Assembly: GCF_001746365.1 (NCBI RefSeq)
Contig: NZ_MJAJ01000012.1
Location: 62,001-126,000 of the forward strand
Length of the DNA: 64,000 bases
DNA from: Streptomyces sp. LUP30
GTDB lineage: Bacteria > Actinomycetota > Actinomycetes > Streptomycetales > Streptomycetaceae
Direction of reading: 5' to 3'
Below the pieces are notes generated by a model. The model was not told the DNA's origin and did no database searches. It saw nothing but the letters and a program-made list of their open reading frames with translations. A program made the translations under genes and the position numbers. Positions 15,727-23,418 of this stretch are shown here, piece after piece (within the stretch, counting starts at the first letter, position 1; each line of letters opens with the position of its first letter).

Positions 15727-16628
15727 GCTCCGCTTCCGCAGCGCTCCCGCAGCAACCGGGACGCACCAAGGCCTTCCTGCGTCTGGTGATGATCGAGCAC
15801 TCGGTGTTCGCGCTGCCCTTCGCCTACATCGCCGCCCTCACGGCGATGTTCGAGCTGGACGGGAACGTCCACTGGGGCAGACTGCTGCTGGTCACCGTCT
15901 GCATGGTGGGCCTGCGCACCTTCGCCATGGCGGTCAACCGGATCATCGACCGCGAGATCGACGCCCGCAACCCGCGCACCGCGCAGCGCGAGCTGGTGAC
16001 GGGCGCGATGTCGGTGCGGCACGCCTGGACCGGCGCGCTGATCGCCGTCGCCGTGTTCCTCGGCTCGGCGGCGCTGCTCAACCCGCTGTGCCTGGCCCTG
16101 GCCCCGGTCGCGGTGATCCCGATGGTGGTCTACCCCTACGGCAAGCGGTTCACGAACTTCCCGCAGGCCATCCTGGGCCTGGCCCAGGCGATGGGCCCGA
16201 TCGGCGGCTGGCTGGCGATCACCGGCGAGTGGTCCTGGGACGCGGTGATCCTGGGTCTGGCGGTGGGCGTCTGGATCGGCGGCTTCGACCTGATCTACGC
16301 CTGCCAGGACGTCGAGACCGACCGCGAGACCGGCGTCCTGTCGGTCCCGGCCCGCTTCGGCGTCCCGGCGGCCATCCGGGGCGCGCGCGTCTGCCACGCC
16401 GTGACGACCGCGCTGCTCGTCTGGTACGCGCTGGCCACCGACGCCGGCGCGTTCTTCTGGCTGGGGCTGCTGATCGTCGGGGGCGCGTTCGTGTACGAGC
16501 ACTCCATCGTGCGCCCGCACGACCTGTCCCGCCTGAACAGGGCGTTCTTCTCGACGAACGGGTTCATCGGCATCAGCCTGTTCGTCTGCGCGCTCGTCGA
16601 CCTGCTGGTGCGGGGGCTCACGGTGTAG
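15723..16628 (+). CDS. mqnP: Menaquinone biosynthesis prenyltransferase MqnP
   Basis: A 301-residue UbiA-family membrane prenyltransferase that attaches the polyprenyl tail to the naphthoate nucleus in the futalosine pathway. The two Asp-rich motifs that bind Mg-diphosphate are NRIIDREIDARN (about 70-80) and DVETDRETG (about 195-203), with about eight transmembrane helices. The GTG start overlaps the decarboxylase stop and has GGAAGGAG eight bases upstream, inside that gene. The UbiX-like gene follows 42 bases later. Confidence 0.95.
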   Translation: MSSASAALPQQPGRTKAFLRLVMIEHSVFALPFAYIAALTAMFELDGNVHWGRLLLVTVCMVGLRTFAMAVNRIIDREIDARNPRTAQRELVTGAMSVRHAWTGALIAVAVFLGSAALLNPLCLALAPVAVIPMVVYPYGKRFTNFPQAILGLAQAMGPIGGWLAITGEWSWDAVILGLAVGVWIGGFDLIYACQDVETDRETGVLSVPARFGVPAAIRGARVCHAVTTALLVWYALATDAGAFFWLGLLIVGGAFVYEHSIVRPHDLSRLNRAFFSTNGFIGISLFVCALVDLLVRGLTV

Positions 16629-16670
16629 TCCGGTCCTGAAGACCCCCGTGCCCCCCGGTACGCTCAAGGT

Positions 16671-17357
16671 GTGAACGCAGGAGAAACGCAGCGCGTGCCT
16701 TGGATCGTGGGGGTGTCCGGGGCGTCCGGGACGCCCTATGCCGCCGCCGTGCTGCGGGCGCTCCTCGCCGGGGGCGACAGCGTCGACCTGGTCGTCAGCC
16801 GGGCCTCGCGGCTCACGCTGCTCGACGAGACGGGGATCTCCTTCCGGGACGCGCACTGGCGGGACGACCTGCGGGAATGGCTCGCGCGCGGGGCCGACGG
16901 CAAGCCGGGCGCGTTCGACGTCGACGTCAGCGGCGACCGGGTGCGGCACTGGGCCGCGGGGGATCTCGCCGCCGGTCCGTCCTCGGGCTCGTACCCCGTG
17001 CGGGGCATGCTGATCGTGCCCGCCTCGACCGCCTGTGTCGCCGGGGTCGCCCTCGGACTGTCGAAGGACCTGCTCCAGCGGGCCGCGAGCGTCACGCTCA
17101 AGGAACGGCGGCCGCTGGTCGTGGCCGTCCGCGAGACCCCGCTCAACGGCCAGACCCTGCGTCACCTGGTCGCGCTGGACGACGCCGGCGCGAGCGTCGT
17201 GCCCGCCTCCCCCGCCTTCTACGCGGGAGCCACCCACATCCAGGACCTGGTCGACTTCGTCGCCGGGCGCGTGCTCGACGCGGCGGGGGTCGCGCACGGG
17301 CTCTACCGCCGCTGGGACGGCGAGCTGGGCGGCGCTTCCGGAACCCGGGCGACCTGA
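16671..17357 (+). CDS. UbiX family flavin prenyltransferase
   Basis: A 228-residue flavoprotein that would make prenylated FMN from FMN and dimethylallyl phosphate for the UbiD-like enzyme of the same operon. The FMN-binding start GVSGASGTPYAA and the conserved LTLLDETG, LIVPASTACVAGVALGLS and RRPLVVAVRETPL segments are present. A 40-residue insert between the first strand region and VRGMLIVPAS lengthens it over the ~200-residue norm. GTG 16671 is called; GTG 16695, with AGGAGA ten bases upstream, is a good alternative that would start at VPWIVGVSG. Confidence 0.92.
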   Translation: MNAGETQRVPWIVGVSGASGTPYAAAVLRALLAGGDSVDLVVSRASRLTLLDETGISFRDAHWRDDLREWLARGADGKPGAFDVDVSGDRVRHWAAGDLAAGPSSGSYPVRGMLIVPASTACVAGVALGLSKDLLQRAASVTLKERRPLVVAVRETPLNGQTLRHLVALDDAGASVVPASPAFYAGATHIQDLVDFVAGRVLDAAGVAHGLYRRWDGELGGASGTRAT

Positions 17358-17423
17358 TCGCCGTCTGAGCACGTCGCAGTACCTGATCTCTTCACGAACT
17401 CTGACCGGAAGGCTTCGATTCGC

Positions 17424-17879
17424 ATGGACGCGGTGGACAGGCAGCTCATCCAGGCCCTGAGGGAGAACGGCCGGGCCTCCTACGCGGAGCTGGGACGCCT
17501 CGTCGGTCTGTCGGGACCCAGCGTCACCGACCGCATCAACCGGCTGGAGGCGGCCGGGGTCATCACCGGCTACCGCGCCACGGTGAACGCCGCCCAGCTC
17601 GGCCTCGGCGTCATCGCCCTCATCGGCATCTCCCTCTCCGACGCGGCCGACCACGAGGACGTGGCGGCCCGGCTGAAGGACCTGAGCGAGATCGAGGACT
17701 GCTGGTTCATCGCCGGCGACGACTCGTTCATGCTCAAGGTGCGGGCGACGGACGTCGACGGTCTGGAGAAGATCATCCGTCGGCTCAGCGGGACCAAGGG
17801 CGTCTCCAGGACCCGTACCACCATCGTGCTCTCCACCAAGTGGGAGAACCGCGTCGGGGAGCTGCCGGAAGAGGTGTAG
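17424..17879 (+). CDS. Lrp/AsnC family transcriptional regulator
   Basis: A 151-residue regulator: N-terminal winged HTH (LRENGRASYAELGRLVGLSG, SVTDRINRLEAAGVI) and C-terminal RAM domain (about 65-145) that binds small ligands, usually amino acids, and drives oligomerisation. It lies between the UbiX-like gene and mqnE, a conserved position in this genus, so control of the surrounding menaquinone genes is possible but unproven. GGAAGG lies about eleven bases before the ATG. A hairpin follows 47 bases after the stop. Confidence 0.92.
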   Translation: MDAVDRQLIQALRENGRASYAELGRLVGLSGPSVTDRINRLEAAGVITGYRATVNAAQLGLGVIALIGISLSDAADHEDVAARLKDLSEIEDCWFIAGDDSFMLKVRATDVDGLEKIIRRLSGTKGVSRTRTTIVLSTKWENRVGELPEEV

Positions 17880-17926
17880 CGGCGGGGACGTACGGTTGGT
17901 CGGGTCGGCACGGAAGCCGGCGGCAG

Positions 17927-17946
17927 GCCGACGGGAAGCCGTCGGC
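17927..17946 (+). terminator. Hairpin after the Lrp gene
   Basis: A perfect 8-bp GC-rich stem with a GAAG tetraloop, in the gap between the regulator and mqnE, so mqnE probably has its own promoter. Confidence 0.6.
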
Positions 17947-18009
17947 GGTCGTGGGCACGTGCCAGGTATGCGTCGGTAGTTCGGTAGGTCGTCGGTGAAA
18001 GGTGTGGGC

Positions 18010-19173
18010 ATGGACGTCGGGCTCAAGCGCGAGCTGGAGGAGAAGGTCAGGGCCGGTGAGCGGCTGACCCGTGAGGACGGCGTCGCGCTGTACGAGTCGG
18101 ACGACCTGGCCTGGCTGGGCGGGCTCGCGCACGAGGTGCGCACCCGCAAGAACGGCGACGTCGTGCACTTCAACGTCAACCGTCACCTCAACATGACGAA
18201 CGTGTGCACCGCGTCCTGCGCGTACTGCTCCTTCCAGCGCAAGCCGGGCGAGAAGGACGCGTACACGATGCGCATCGAGGAGGCGGTGAAGCTCGCCAAG
18301 GCGATGGAGGGCGAGAACCTCACCGAGCTGCACATCGTCAACGGCCTGCACCCGAACCTGCCGTGGCGCTACTACCCGCGCTCGCTCCGCGAGCTCAAGG
18401 CGGCCCTGCCGAACGTCTCGCTCAAGGCGTTCACGGCGACGGAGATCCACCACTTCGAGACGATCAGCGGGCTCACGGCCTCCGAGATCCTGGACGAGCT
18501 GATCGACGCGGGTCTGGAGTCGCTGACCGGCGGCGGCGCGGAGATCTTCGACTGGGAGGTCCGCCAGCACATCGTGGACCACCGCACCCACTGGGAGGAC
18601 TGGTCGCGGATCCACCGCCTGGCGCACGAGAAGGGGCTCAAGACCCCGTCGACCATGCTGTACGGCCACATCGAGGAGCCCCGCCACCGCGTCGACCACG
18701 TCCTGCGGCTGCGCGAGCTGCAGGACGAGACGAACGGCTTCCAGGTCTTCATCCCGCTGCGCTACCAGCACGACTTCGTGGACATGAAGGACGGCAAGGT
18801 CCGCAACCGGCTCCAGGCGCGCACGCAGATGGCGACCGGCGCGGAGGCCCTCAAGACCTTCGCCGTCTCGCGTCTGCTGTTCGACAACGTCCCGCACGTG
18901 AAGGTCTTCTGGGTGATGCACGGCGTGCAGACCGCGCAGCTGGCCCTGCAGCACGGCGCGGACGACATGGACGGCTCGGTCGTCGAGTACAAGATCACGC
19001 ACGACGCCGACAACTACGGCACGCCGAACAAGCTCACCCGCGAGGACCTGCTGGACCTGATCCGGGACGCCGGGTTCCGGCCCGTCGAGCGCAACACGCG
19101 GTACGAGATCATCCGCGAGTACGACGGGCCGGACCCGGCCCGCCGGGAGTCGCCGCAGCCCATGCGGGTGTGA
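18010..19173 (+). CDS. mqnE: Aminofutalosine synthase MqnE (radical SAM)
   Basis: A 387-residue radical SAM enzyme that joins the MqnA product to SAM-derived adenosine to make aminodeoxyfutalosine, the second step of the futalosine route. The 4Fe-4S cysteines are C66, C70 and C73 (CTASCAYC). Other landmarks are HFNVNRHLNMTNVC, LHIVNGLHPN, GGGAEIFD and the C-terminal HGADDMDGSVVEYKITH. ATG 18010 is chosen: AAAGGTG lies about six bases before it, whereas the in-frame GTG at 17995 has no good RBS and adds five unconserved residues. Confidence 0.96.
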   Translation: MDVGLKRELEEKVRAGERLTREDGVALYESDDLAWLGGLAHEVRTRKNGDVVHFNVNRHLNMTNVCTASCAYCSFQRKPGEKDAYTMRIEEAVKLAKAMEGENLTELHIVNGLHPNLPWRYYPRSLRELKAALPNVSLKAFTATEIHHFETISGLTASEILDELIDAGLESLTGGGAEIFDWEVRQHIVDHRTHWEDWSRIHRLAHEKGLKTPSTMLYGHIEEPRHRVDHVLRLRELQDETNGFQVFIPLRYQHDFVDMKDGKVRNRLQARTQMATGAEALKTFAVSRLLFDNVPHVKVFWVMHGVQTAQLALQHGADDMDGSVVEYKITHDADNYGTPNKLTREDLLDLIRDAGFRPVERNTRYEIIREYDGPDPARRESPQPMRV

Positions 19174-19187
19174 GGGCGACGGAGGAC

Positions 19188-19240
19188 TTGTCAGGGCAAC
19201 GACCGGCTTGTAAGGGATAGGGTGGCCCTGTGTCCCTTAC
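19188..19240 (+). promoter_or_regulatory. Candidate promoter and nested hairpin over a start codon
   Basis: TTGTCA (19188-19193) and TAAGGG (19211-19216) are 17 bases apart, a plausible -35/-10. An inverted repeat GTAAGGGA (19210-19217) / TCCCTTAC (19233-19240) encloses a second one, AGGG-tgg-CCCT (19219-19229). The GTG start of the acetyltransferase (19230) lies inside the loop region. The structure could be an operator or could hide the start codon in RNA. Confidence 0.45.
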
Positions 19241-19754
19241 TTTCACTCTCGATCCCGCCGTCGGGCCCGCCCTGCGCGACGGCATCCTCGATCTGTGGAC
19301 GGACGTCTCCAACGCGGGCGGAGCCGTCGGCTTCGTGGGCCGGGTGGACCGCGAGACGGTCCGCCCGGAGCTCCTCAAGCACCTCGCGGCGATGGCGGAG
19401 GGCCGCCACCGGCTGCTCGTCGGGCAGGACGCGGCCGGCGAGGTGGCCGCGACGGCGTTCTTCTCCTTCAACGCCCACCGGCTGCAGAAGCACTGGGTCT
19501 GGCTCTACACGGTGATGGTGCACCCCCGGCTCCAGGGACGGGGCTACGGCCGCGACCTGCTGGCGGCAGCCGCCGACGCGGCCCGCGGCTTCGACGGCAT
19601 CGAAGCCGTCCGCCTCTCCTGCCGCGGCGGACTGGGCCTGGAGGACTTCTACGGCTCCTGCGGCTACAAGGAGGTCGGCCGGATCCCGGAGGCCATCCGG
19701 GTCGCCCCGGGCGACGACCGCGACGACGTCATCATGCTGCTTCCTCTGCGCTGA
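19230..19754 (+). CDS. GNAT family N-acetyltransferase
   Basis: A 174-residue acetyltransferase with the acetyl-CoA-binding motif A as VMVHPRLQGRGYGRDLLAAA (about 91-111; R/QxxGxG/A = LQGRGYG) and the late FYGSCGYKEVGR strand. The acceptor is unknown. GTG 19230 is the only reasonable start and has no Shine-Dalgarno, so the transcript may be leaderless or have a very short leader. It follows mqnE by 56 bases but probably has its own promoter. Confidence 0.85.
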   Translation: MSLTFTLDPAVGPALRDGILDLWTDVSNAGGAVGFVGRVDRETVRPELLKHLAAMAEGRHRLLVGQDAAGEVAATAFFSFNAHRLQKHWVWLYTVMVHPRLQGRGYGRDLLAAAADAARGFDGIEAVRLSCRGGLGLEDFYGSCGYKEVGRIPEAIRVAPGDDRDDVIMLLPLR

Positions 19755-19839
19755 GGCCCGCGGGGGCGGCTGAGGGACCGGCGGCCCGGCGTGCTTCACT
19801 GGATGACGGCCCCTTTTGGAATCGGAAGAGTGGATTGAC

Positions 19840-20148
19840 ATGCTCCGCTACACACTGATGCGCCTCGGTGTCTTCGCCGGCTGCTTCGTGGTCGTCTGGG
19901 GTCTCGTCTACTCGGGCGTGGTCCCGCGCGGCCTCGGCGACTCCAACATCATGTGGGTCCTGCTGCTCTCGCTGGTGATCTCCGCGCCGATCAGCTTCGT
20001 GGTGCTGCGCAAGGAACGCGACCGCGCCTCGGTGCACGTCGTGCAGCGGGTGGACCGCATGAAGGCCAACCTGGAGGCCAACCGGTCCCAGGAGGACGCC
20101 ACGGCCGACGAGACCGCCGGCCCCCAGGGCCGGACGCAGACCTCCTGA
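19840..20148 (+). CDS. DUF4229 domain membrane protein
   Basis: A 102-residue protein with two transmembrane helices (about 4-27 and 36-55), followed by a charged cytoplasmic tail (RKERDRASVHVVQRVDRMKA), the DUF4229 pattern. ATG 19840 has GGAAGAG nine bases upstream. The tail ends in low-complexity acidic/Thr residues. It often lies near menaquinone genes in this genus as I recall; function unknown. Confidence 0.8.
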   Translation: MLRYTLMRLGVFAGCFVVVWGLVYSGVVPRGLGDSNIMWVLLLSLVISAPISFVVLRKERDRASVHVVQRVDRMKANLEANRSQEDATADETAGPQGRTQTS

Positions 20149-20227
20149 CCTCCCGCGGGGACCTCCCGGAGGCGGCCCGTCCCGTCGCACGGGGCAGGGT
20201 TCGCCCCGCCCTGGCTACGCTGTGCGC

Positions 20228-20872
20228 ATGGGTGCCGTGAAGACCAAACGGATGCCGCGTGCGGTCCGTGAGCAGCAGATGCTGGACGCCGCCGTGGAGA
20301 CCTTCGGTCGCCGGGGGTACATGGCCGCGTCGATGGACGAGATCGCCGAACTCGCAGGCGTGTCCAAGCCGTTGGTGTACCTGTACCTGAACTCCAAGGA
20401 AGACCTCTTCACCGCCTGCATCCGGCGCGAGGCCAAGGCGCTCGTCGAGGCCGTCCGGGCCGGCGTCCGCACGGACCTGCCCGCCGACCGTCAACTCTGG
20501 GAAGGGCTGCGGGCGTTCTTCGCGCACACCGCGCAACACCCGCACGCCTGGTCCGTCCTGCACCTCCAGGCCCGCACCCACGGCGAGCCCTTCGCCGCCG
20601 AGGTCGCGGGGATGCGCGAGGAGATCGTCGCGTTCGTCACCCAGCTCATCGTGGTCGCGGCCCGGGAGGCCCACCGTGACCCCGACCTCCCCGAACGCGA
20701 GGTCGCCGGACTCGCCGAGGCCCTGGTGGGCGCCGCCGAATCCCTCGCGGCCTGGGCCAACGCCACCGCGGGCGTCACCTCCCGCCAGGCGGCCGCGACG
20801 CTGATGAACTTCGCCTGGTCGGGACTCGGCGACCTGATGGACGGCCGCCCCTGGACCCCACCGGGGGACTGA
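20228..20872 (+). CDS. TetR family transcriptional regulator
   Basis: A 214-residue TetR repressor. The HTH is at about 10-58 (QQMLDAAVETFGRRGYMAAS, then IAELAGVSKPLVYLYLNSKE) and the rest is an all-helical ligand domain. ATG 20228 is preceded by TACGCT at seven bases, a leaderless-type -10, and by no RBS; an in-frame GTG lies two codons earlier. It ends 39 bases from the convergent MaoC gene. Its likely target is the MaoC/FabG and thiolase promoter at 23359-23388, an inference from position and operator shape. Confidence 0.9.
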   Translation: MGAVKTKRMPRAVREQQMLDAAVETFGRRGYMAASMDEIAELAGVSKPLVYLYLNSKEDLFTACIRREAKALVEAVRAGVRTDLPADRQLWEGLRAFFAHTAQHPHAWSVLHLQARTHGEPFAAEVAGMREEIVAFVTQLIVVAAREAHRDPDLPEREVAGLAEALVGAAESLAAWANATAGVTSRQAAATLMNFAWSGLGDLMDGRPWTPPGD

Positions 20873-20911
20873 GCGCGACCGCCGCCCAGGGCCGGAGCGC
20901 GGGCGGGATCC

Positions 20912-21976
20912 CTAGGCGGGGCGCGACCCCTCGGCGTCGCCGAGCGGGTCCACTCGGCCGCTCACATGGATCCGTCCCGCCTCTCCCGTTCCGCGCAGCT
21001 CGAAGCGGCTGCCGTCCGCCGCGAAGACGACCGTGCCCGGCAGCAGCACCGGGGCCCGGAAGTCCGCGCGGACCCGCACCGCCGGGGGCACTCCGTGGGC
21101 GGCGAGACAGCGGGCCACGGTCCACATGCCGTGGGCGATGGCCCGGGGGAAGCCGAAGAGGCGGGCGGTGAGCGCGTGCAGGTGGATCGGGTTGCGGTCG
21201 CCGGACGCCGCGCCGTATCGCCGCCCGACGTCGGCGGCGAGCCGCCACTCGTCGAGCACGGGAAGCAGACCGGGCTCGGCCCGCCCGCGGGCGGGGGCCG
21301 CCTCACCGGAAGCGGGCACGACCCGATGCGCGGCGGGGGCGGCCGGATCCGTGGTGGGCGCGGTCCGGCCGGCGGCGGGCGTCGGCAGGCCGGGCGGGGG
21401 CGTGGCCTGGTCCGCCATGGGGGTGGGGTGGGCCGCGGCCGGCTCGGCCCCGGTGCGGTGGCGGGCCAGGTAGGTGCTCGTCGACGTCCACACGGGTTCG
21501 TCCTCGACGTCCGGCCCGTCGCTCGTGCCGTGAGCCGGAGTTGCCCTCAGCTCCGTCACGACGACCGCCTCCGTCCCCTTGCGGTGCGGTGTCAGCCGGT
21601 CGACGTACACGGTGAGTTCGTAGGTTCCGGTGGCGGCGAGCGCCGTGCGGCGGGTGATCTCGATCGACGTGTGGACGAGACCGAGCAGCGGGAGGGGGAA
21701 GTCCCGGCCGCTCATGATGCGCATGGCCAGCGGGAAGCCCAGGACGTGGGGATAGGTGAGCGGCAGCGCGTCCTCGCCGGTGGGGAAGGCGCAGACCCGC
21801 TCGTAGGCGGCGAGCCGGGCCAGGTCCACGCGCAGTCCGGGCAGGACGAGGCGGTCACCGGCACCGGAGAACACCGCACCCGGCCGGGGCCGCTTGAACG
21901 GGGAGCACAGCGCGCCGAGGGCGAGCCGTGGGCCGAGGGACGGGGATCCGGACAGCGTGATCACTACGCCGGTCAC
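20912..21976 (-). CDS. MaoC family dehydratase (HtdX-like)
   Basis: A 354-residue double-hotdog-sized protein whose C-terminal half has the hydratase-2 motif (YGAASGDRNPIHLH, then GFPRAIAHGMW at about 270-300; catalytic Asp and His). It should hydrate or dehydrate 3-hydroxyacyl thioesters. A Pro/Ala/Thr-rich linker (about 185-240) separates the two halves. GTG 21976 shares one base with the fabG stop (TAGTG), so translation is coupled. Gene order MaoC-FabG4 facing a FadA2-type thiolase matches the mycobacterial htdX-fabG4-fadA2 locus from memory. Confidence 0.85.
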   Translation of the reverse strand: MTGVVITLSGSPSLGPRLALGALCSPFKRPRPGAVFSGAGDRLVLPGLRVDLARLAAYERVCAFPTGEDALPLTYPHVLGFPLAMRIMSGRDFPLPLLGLVHTSIEITRRTALAATGTYELTVYVDRLTPHRKGTEAVVVTELRATPAHGTSDGPDVEDEPVWTSTSTYLARHRTGAEPAAAHPTPMADQATPPPGLPTPAAGRTAPTTDPAAPAAHRVVPASGEAAPARGRAEPGLLPVLDEWRLAADVGRRYGAASGDRNPIHLHALTARLFGFPRAIAHGMWTVARCLAAHGVPPAVRVRADFRAPVLLPGTVVFAADGSRFELRGTGEAGRIHVSGRVDPLGDAEGSRPA

Positions 21977-23316
21977 TAGGCCCCCAGCAGGCTCTGGCCG
22001 CACACCCGCACGACCTGCCCGTTGACCGCGCCGGACGCGGGGTGCGCGAGCCACGCGGTCGTCTCGGCGACGTCGACGGGCAGTCCGCCCTGCGCGAGGG
22101 AGTTCATCCGGCGGCCCGCCTCACGGATGAACAGCGGCACCGCGGCCGTCATCTTCGTCTCGATGAAGCCCGGGGCCACCGCGTTCACCGTGACCCCGTG
22201 CTCGGCGAGCGCGCGCGGCGCGAGGGAGCGGACCAGTCCGGCGATCCCCGCCTTGCTCGCGCCGTAGTTCGTCTGTCCGGCGTTGCCGGCGAGTCCGGCG
22301 ATGGAGGCCGTCGCCACGATCCGCCCGCCGCGGCGCAGGGCCCCCTTGGCGAACAGCGCGTCCGTCGTGCGCAGCACGCTCGCCAGGTTGACGTCCAGCA
22401 CCGAACTCCAGCGCTCGGCGGGCATGTTGACCAGCCGTCGGTCCCGGGTGATCCCGGCGTTGTGGATCAGCACGTCGAGTCCGTCGGGGAGTTCGGCGGC
22501 GATCCGCTCGCCCGCGTCGGCGGCGGTGATGTCGAGGGCGATCGCGGCGCCGCCCAGTTGCCCGGCCAGCCGCCGGGCGTCGTCCTGGGCCTGCGGCACG
22601 TCCAGGACGACGACATGGGCCCCGTCGCGGGCCAGTGTCCGGGCGACCGCCTCGCCGATGCCGCGCGCGCCGCCGGTGACGAGCGCGGTGCGGCCGGCGA
22701 GGGGGAGCGACGGGTCGGCGGGGGTGTCGGACCCGGCGGCCGTCGCAGCGATCACCTGACCGCTGACGTACGCGGACTTGGGGGACAGGAGGAAGCGCAG
22801 GGTGGACTCGGCGGCGACCGCGTCGGTCAGCCTGAGCAGGTTGACCGTCCTGCCACGTCCGATCTCCTTGCCGAGGGAGCGCACGAACCCCTCCAGGGCC
22901 TGCTGCGCGGCTGCCCGGTGATGGTCGGCCCCGGCGTCCAGGGGCGAGCCGAGCACCACGATCCGTCCGCTCGCCGCGACCGACCGCACGACCGGGTGCA
23001 GGGCCGCGTGGACCTCGGCGAGCGTGTCGACGTCCTGGACGCCGGTGGCGTCGAGGACGACGGCCGCGACGGGGGCGTCACCAGGGCCCCCGGCAGGGCC
23101 CCCGGCGGGGGCGGCCAGGGGGAGTCCGGTGCGGGCGAGGACCGGCGCGAGGTCGCTGACCTCGGTCTCACCGGCCGTAAGGTGAAGCAAGTCGCCGGGG
23201 AGACAGGGGTGTTCGCTCGACCAGCGACTGAGCGCCGCCGGTTGCGGAAGGCCGAGCCGCCGGGTGAGGAGCCGGCCGGGGGCGGTGGCGGTGAAGCTCA
23301 GATAGCGGTCGGCCAT
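21976..23316 (-). CDS. 3-oxoacyl-thioester reductase, FabG4-type
   Basis: A 446-residue SDR enzyme of the long, two-domain FabG4 class (ordinary FabG is ~250). An N-terminal Rossmann-like domain (about 1-200) without a clear catalytic set precedes the true SDR half: cofactor motif TGGARGIGEA (about 213), NAG in LIHNAGITRD, and YxxxK as NYGASKAG (about 362). It should reduce 3-oxoacyl-CoA with NADH or NADPH. ATG 23316 is chosen over GTG 23334 because GGGAG lies upstream and homology begins at MADRYL. It reads away from a shared promoter with the thiolase. Confidence 0.88.
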   Translation of the reverse strand: MADRYLSFTATAPGRLLTRRLGLPQPAALSRWSSEHPCLPGDLLHLTAGETEVSDLAPVLARTGLPLAAPAGGPAGGPGDAPVAAVVLDATGVQDVDTLAEVHAALHPVVRSVAASGRIVVLGSPLDAGADHHRAAAQQALEGFVRSLGKEIGRGRTVNLLRLTDAVAAESTLRFLLSPKSAYVSGQVIAATAAGSDTPADPSLPLAGRTALVTGGARGIGEAVARTLARDGAHVVVLDVPQAQDDARRLAGQLGGAAIALDITAADAGERIAAELPDGLDVLIHNAGITRDRRLVNMPAERWSSVLDVNLASVLRTTDALFAKGALRRGGRIVATASIAGLAGNAGQTNYGASKAGIAGLVRSLAPRALAEHGVTVNAVAPGFIETKMTAAVPLFIREAGRRMNSLAQGGLPVDVAETTAWLAHPASGAVNGQVVRVCGQSLLGA

Positions 23317-23358
23317 GTTCGTCTCGTCTCCCACGGGCTTGACGCACAGGATAAATTA

Positions 23359-23388
23359 CTTACTCCGGAGTAAGGTTACCGGGGGTAA
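23359..23388. promoter_or_regulatory. Double palindromic operator between fabG4-type and thiolase genes
   Basis: CTTACTCCGGAGTAAG (23359-23374) is a perfect 16-bp palindrome; TTACC-ggg-GGTAA (23376-23388) follows at one base and shares the TTAC/GTAA ends. The stretch lies in the only AT-rich part of the divergent promoter. Two spaced palindromes of this size fit TetR dimers; the TetR gene at 20228 is the nearest candidate. Confidence 0.7.
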
Positions 23389-23418
23389 GTCTAGGTCAAG
23401 AGTGAGGAGAAGGTCGAG

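Noticed and set aside
15570..18179. Leftward open frame of 869 codons opposite mqnP, UbiX and Lrp genes
   Set aside because: Same reason: antisense to three recognised genes, no RBS and no domain.
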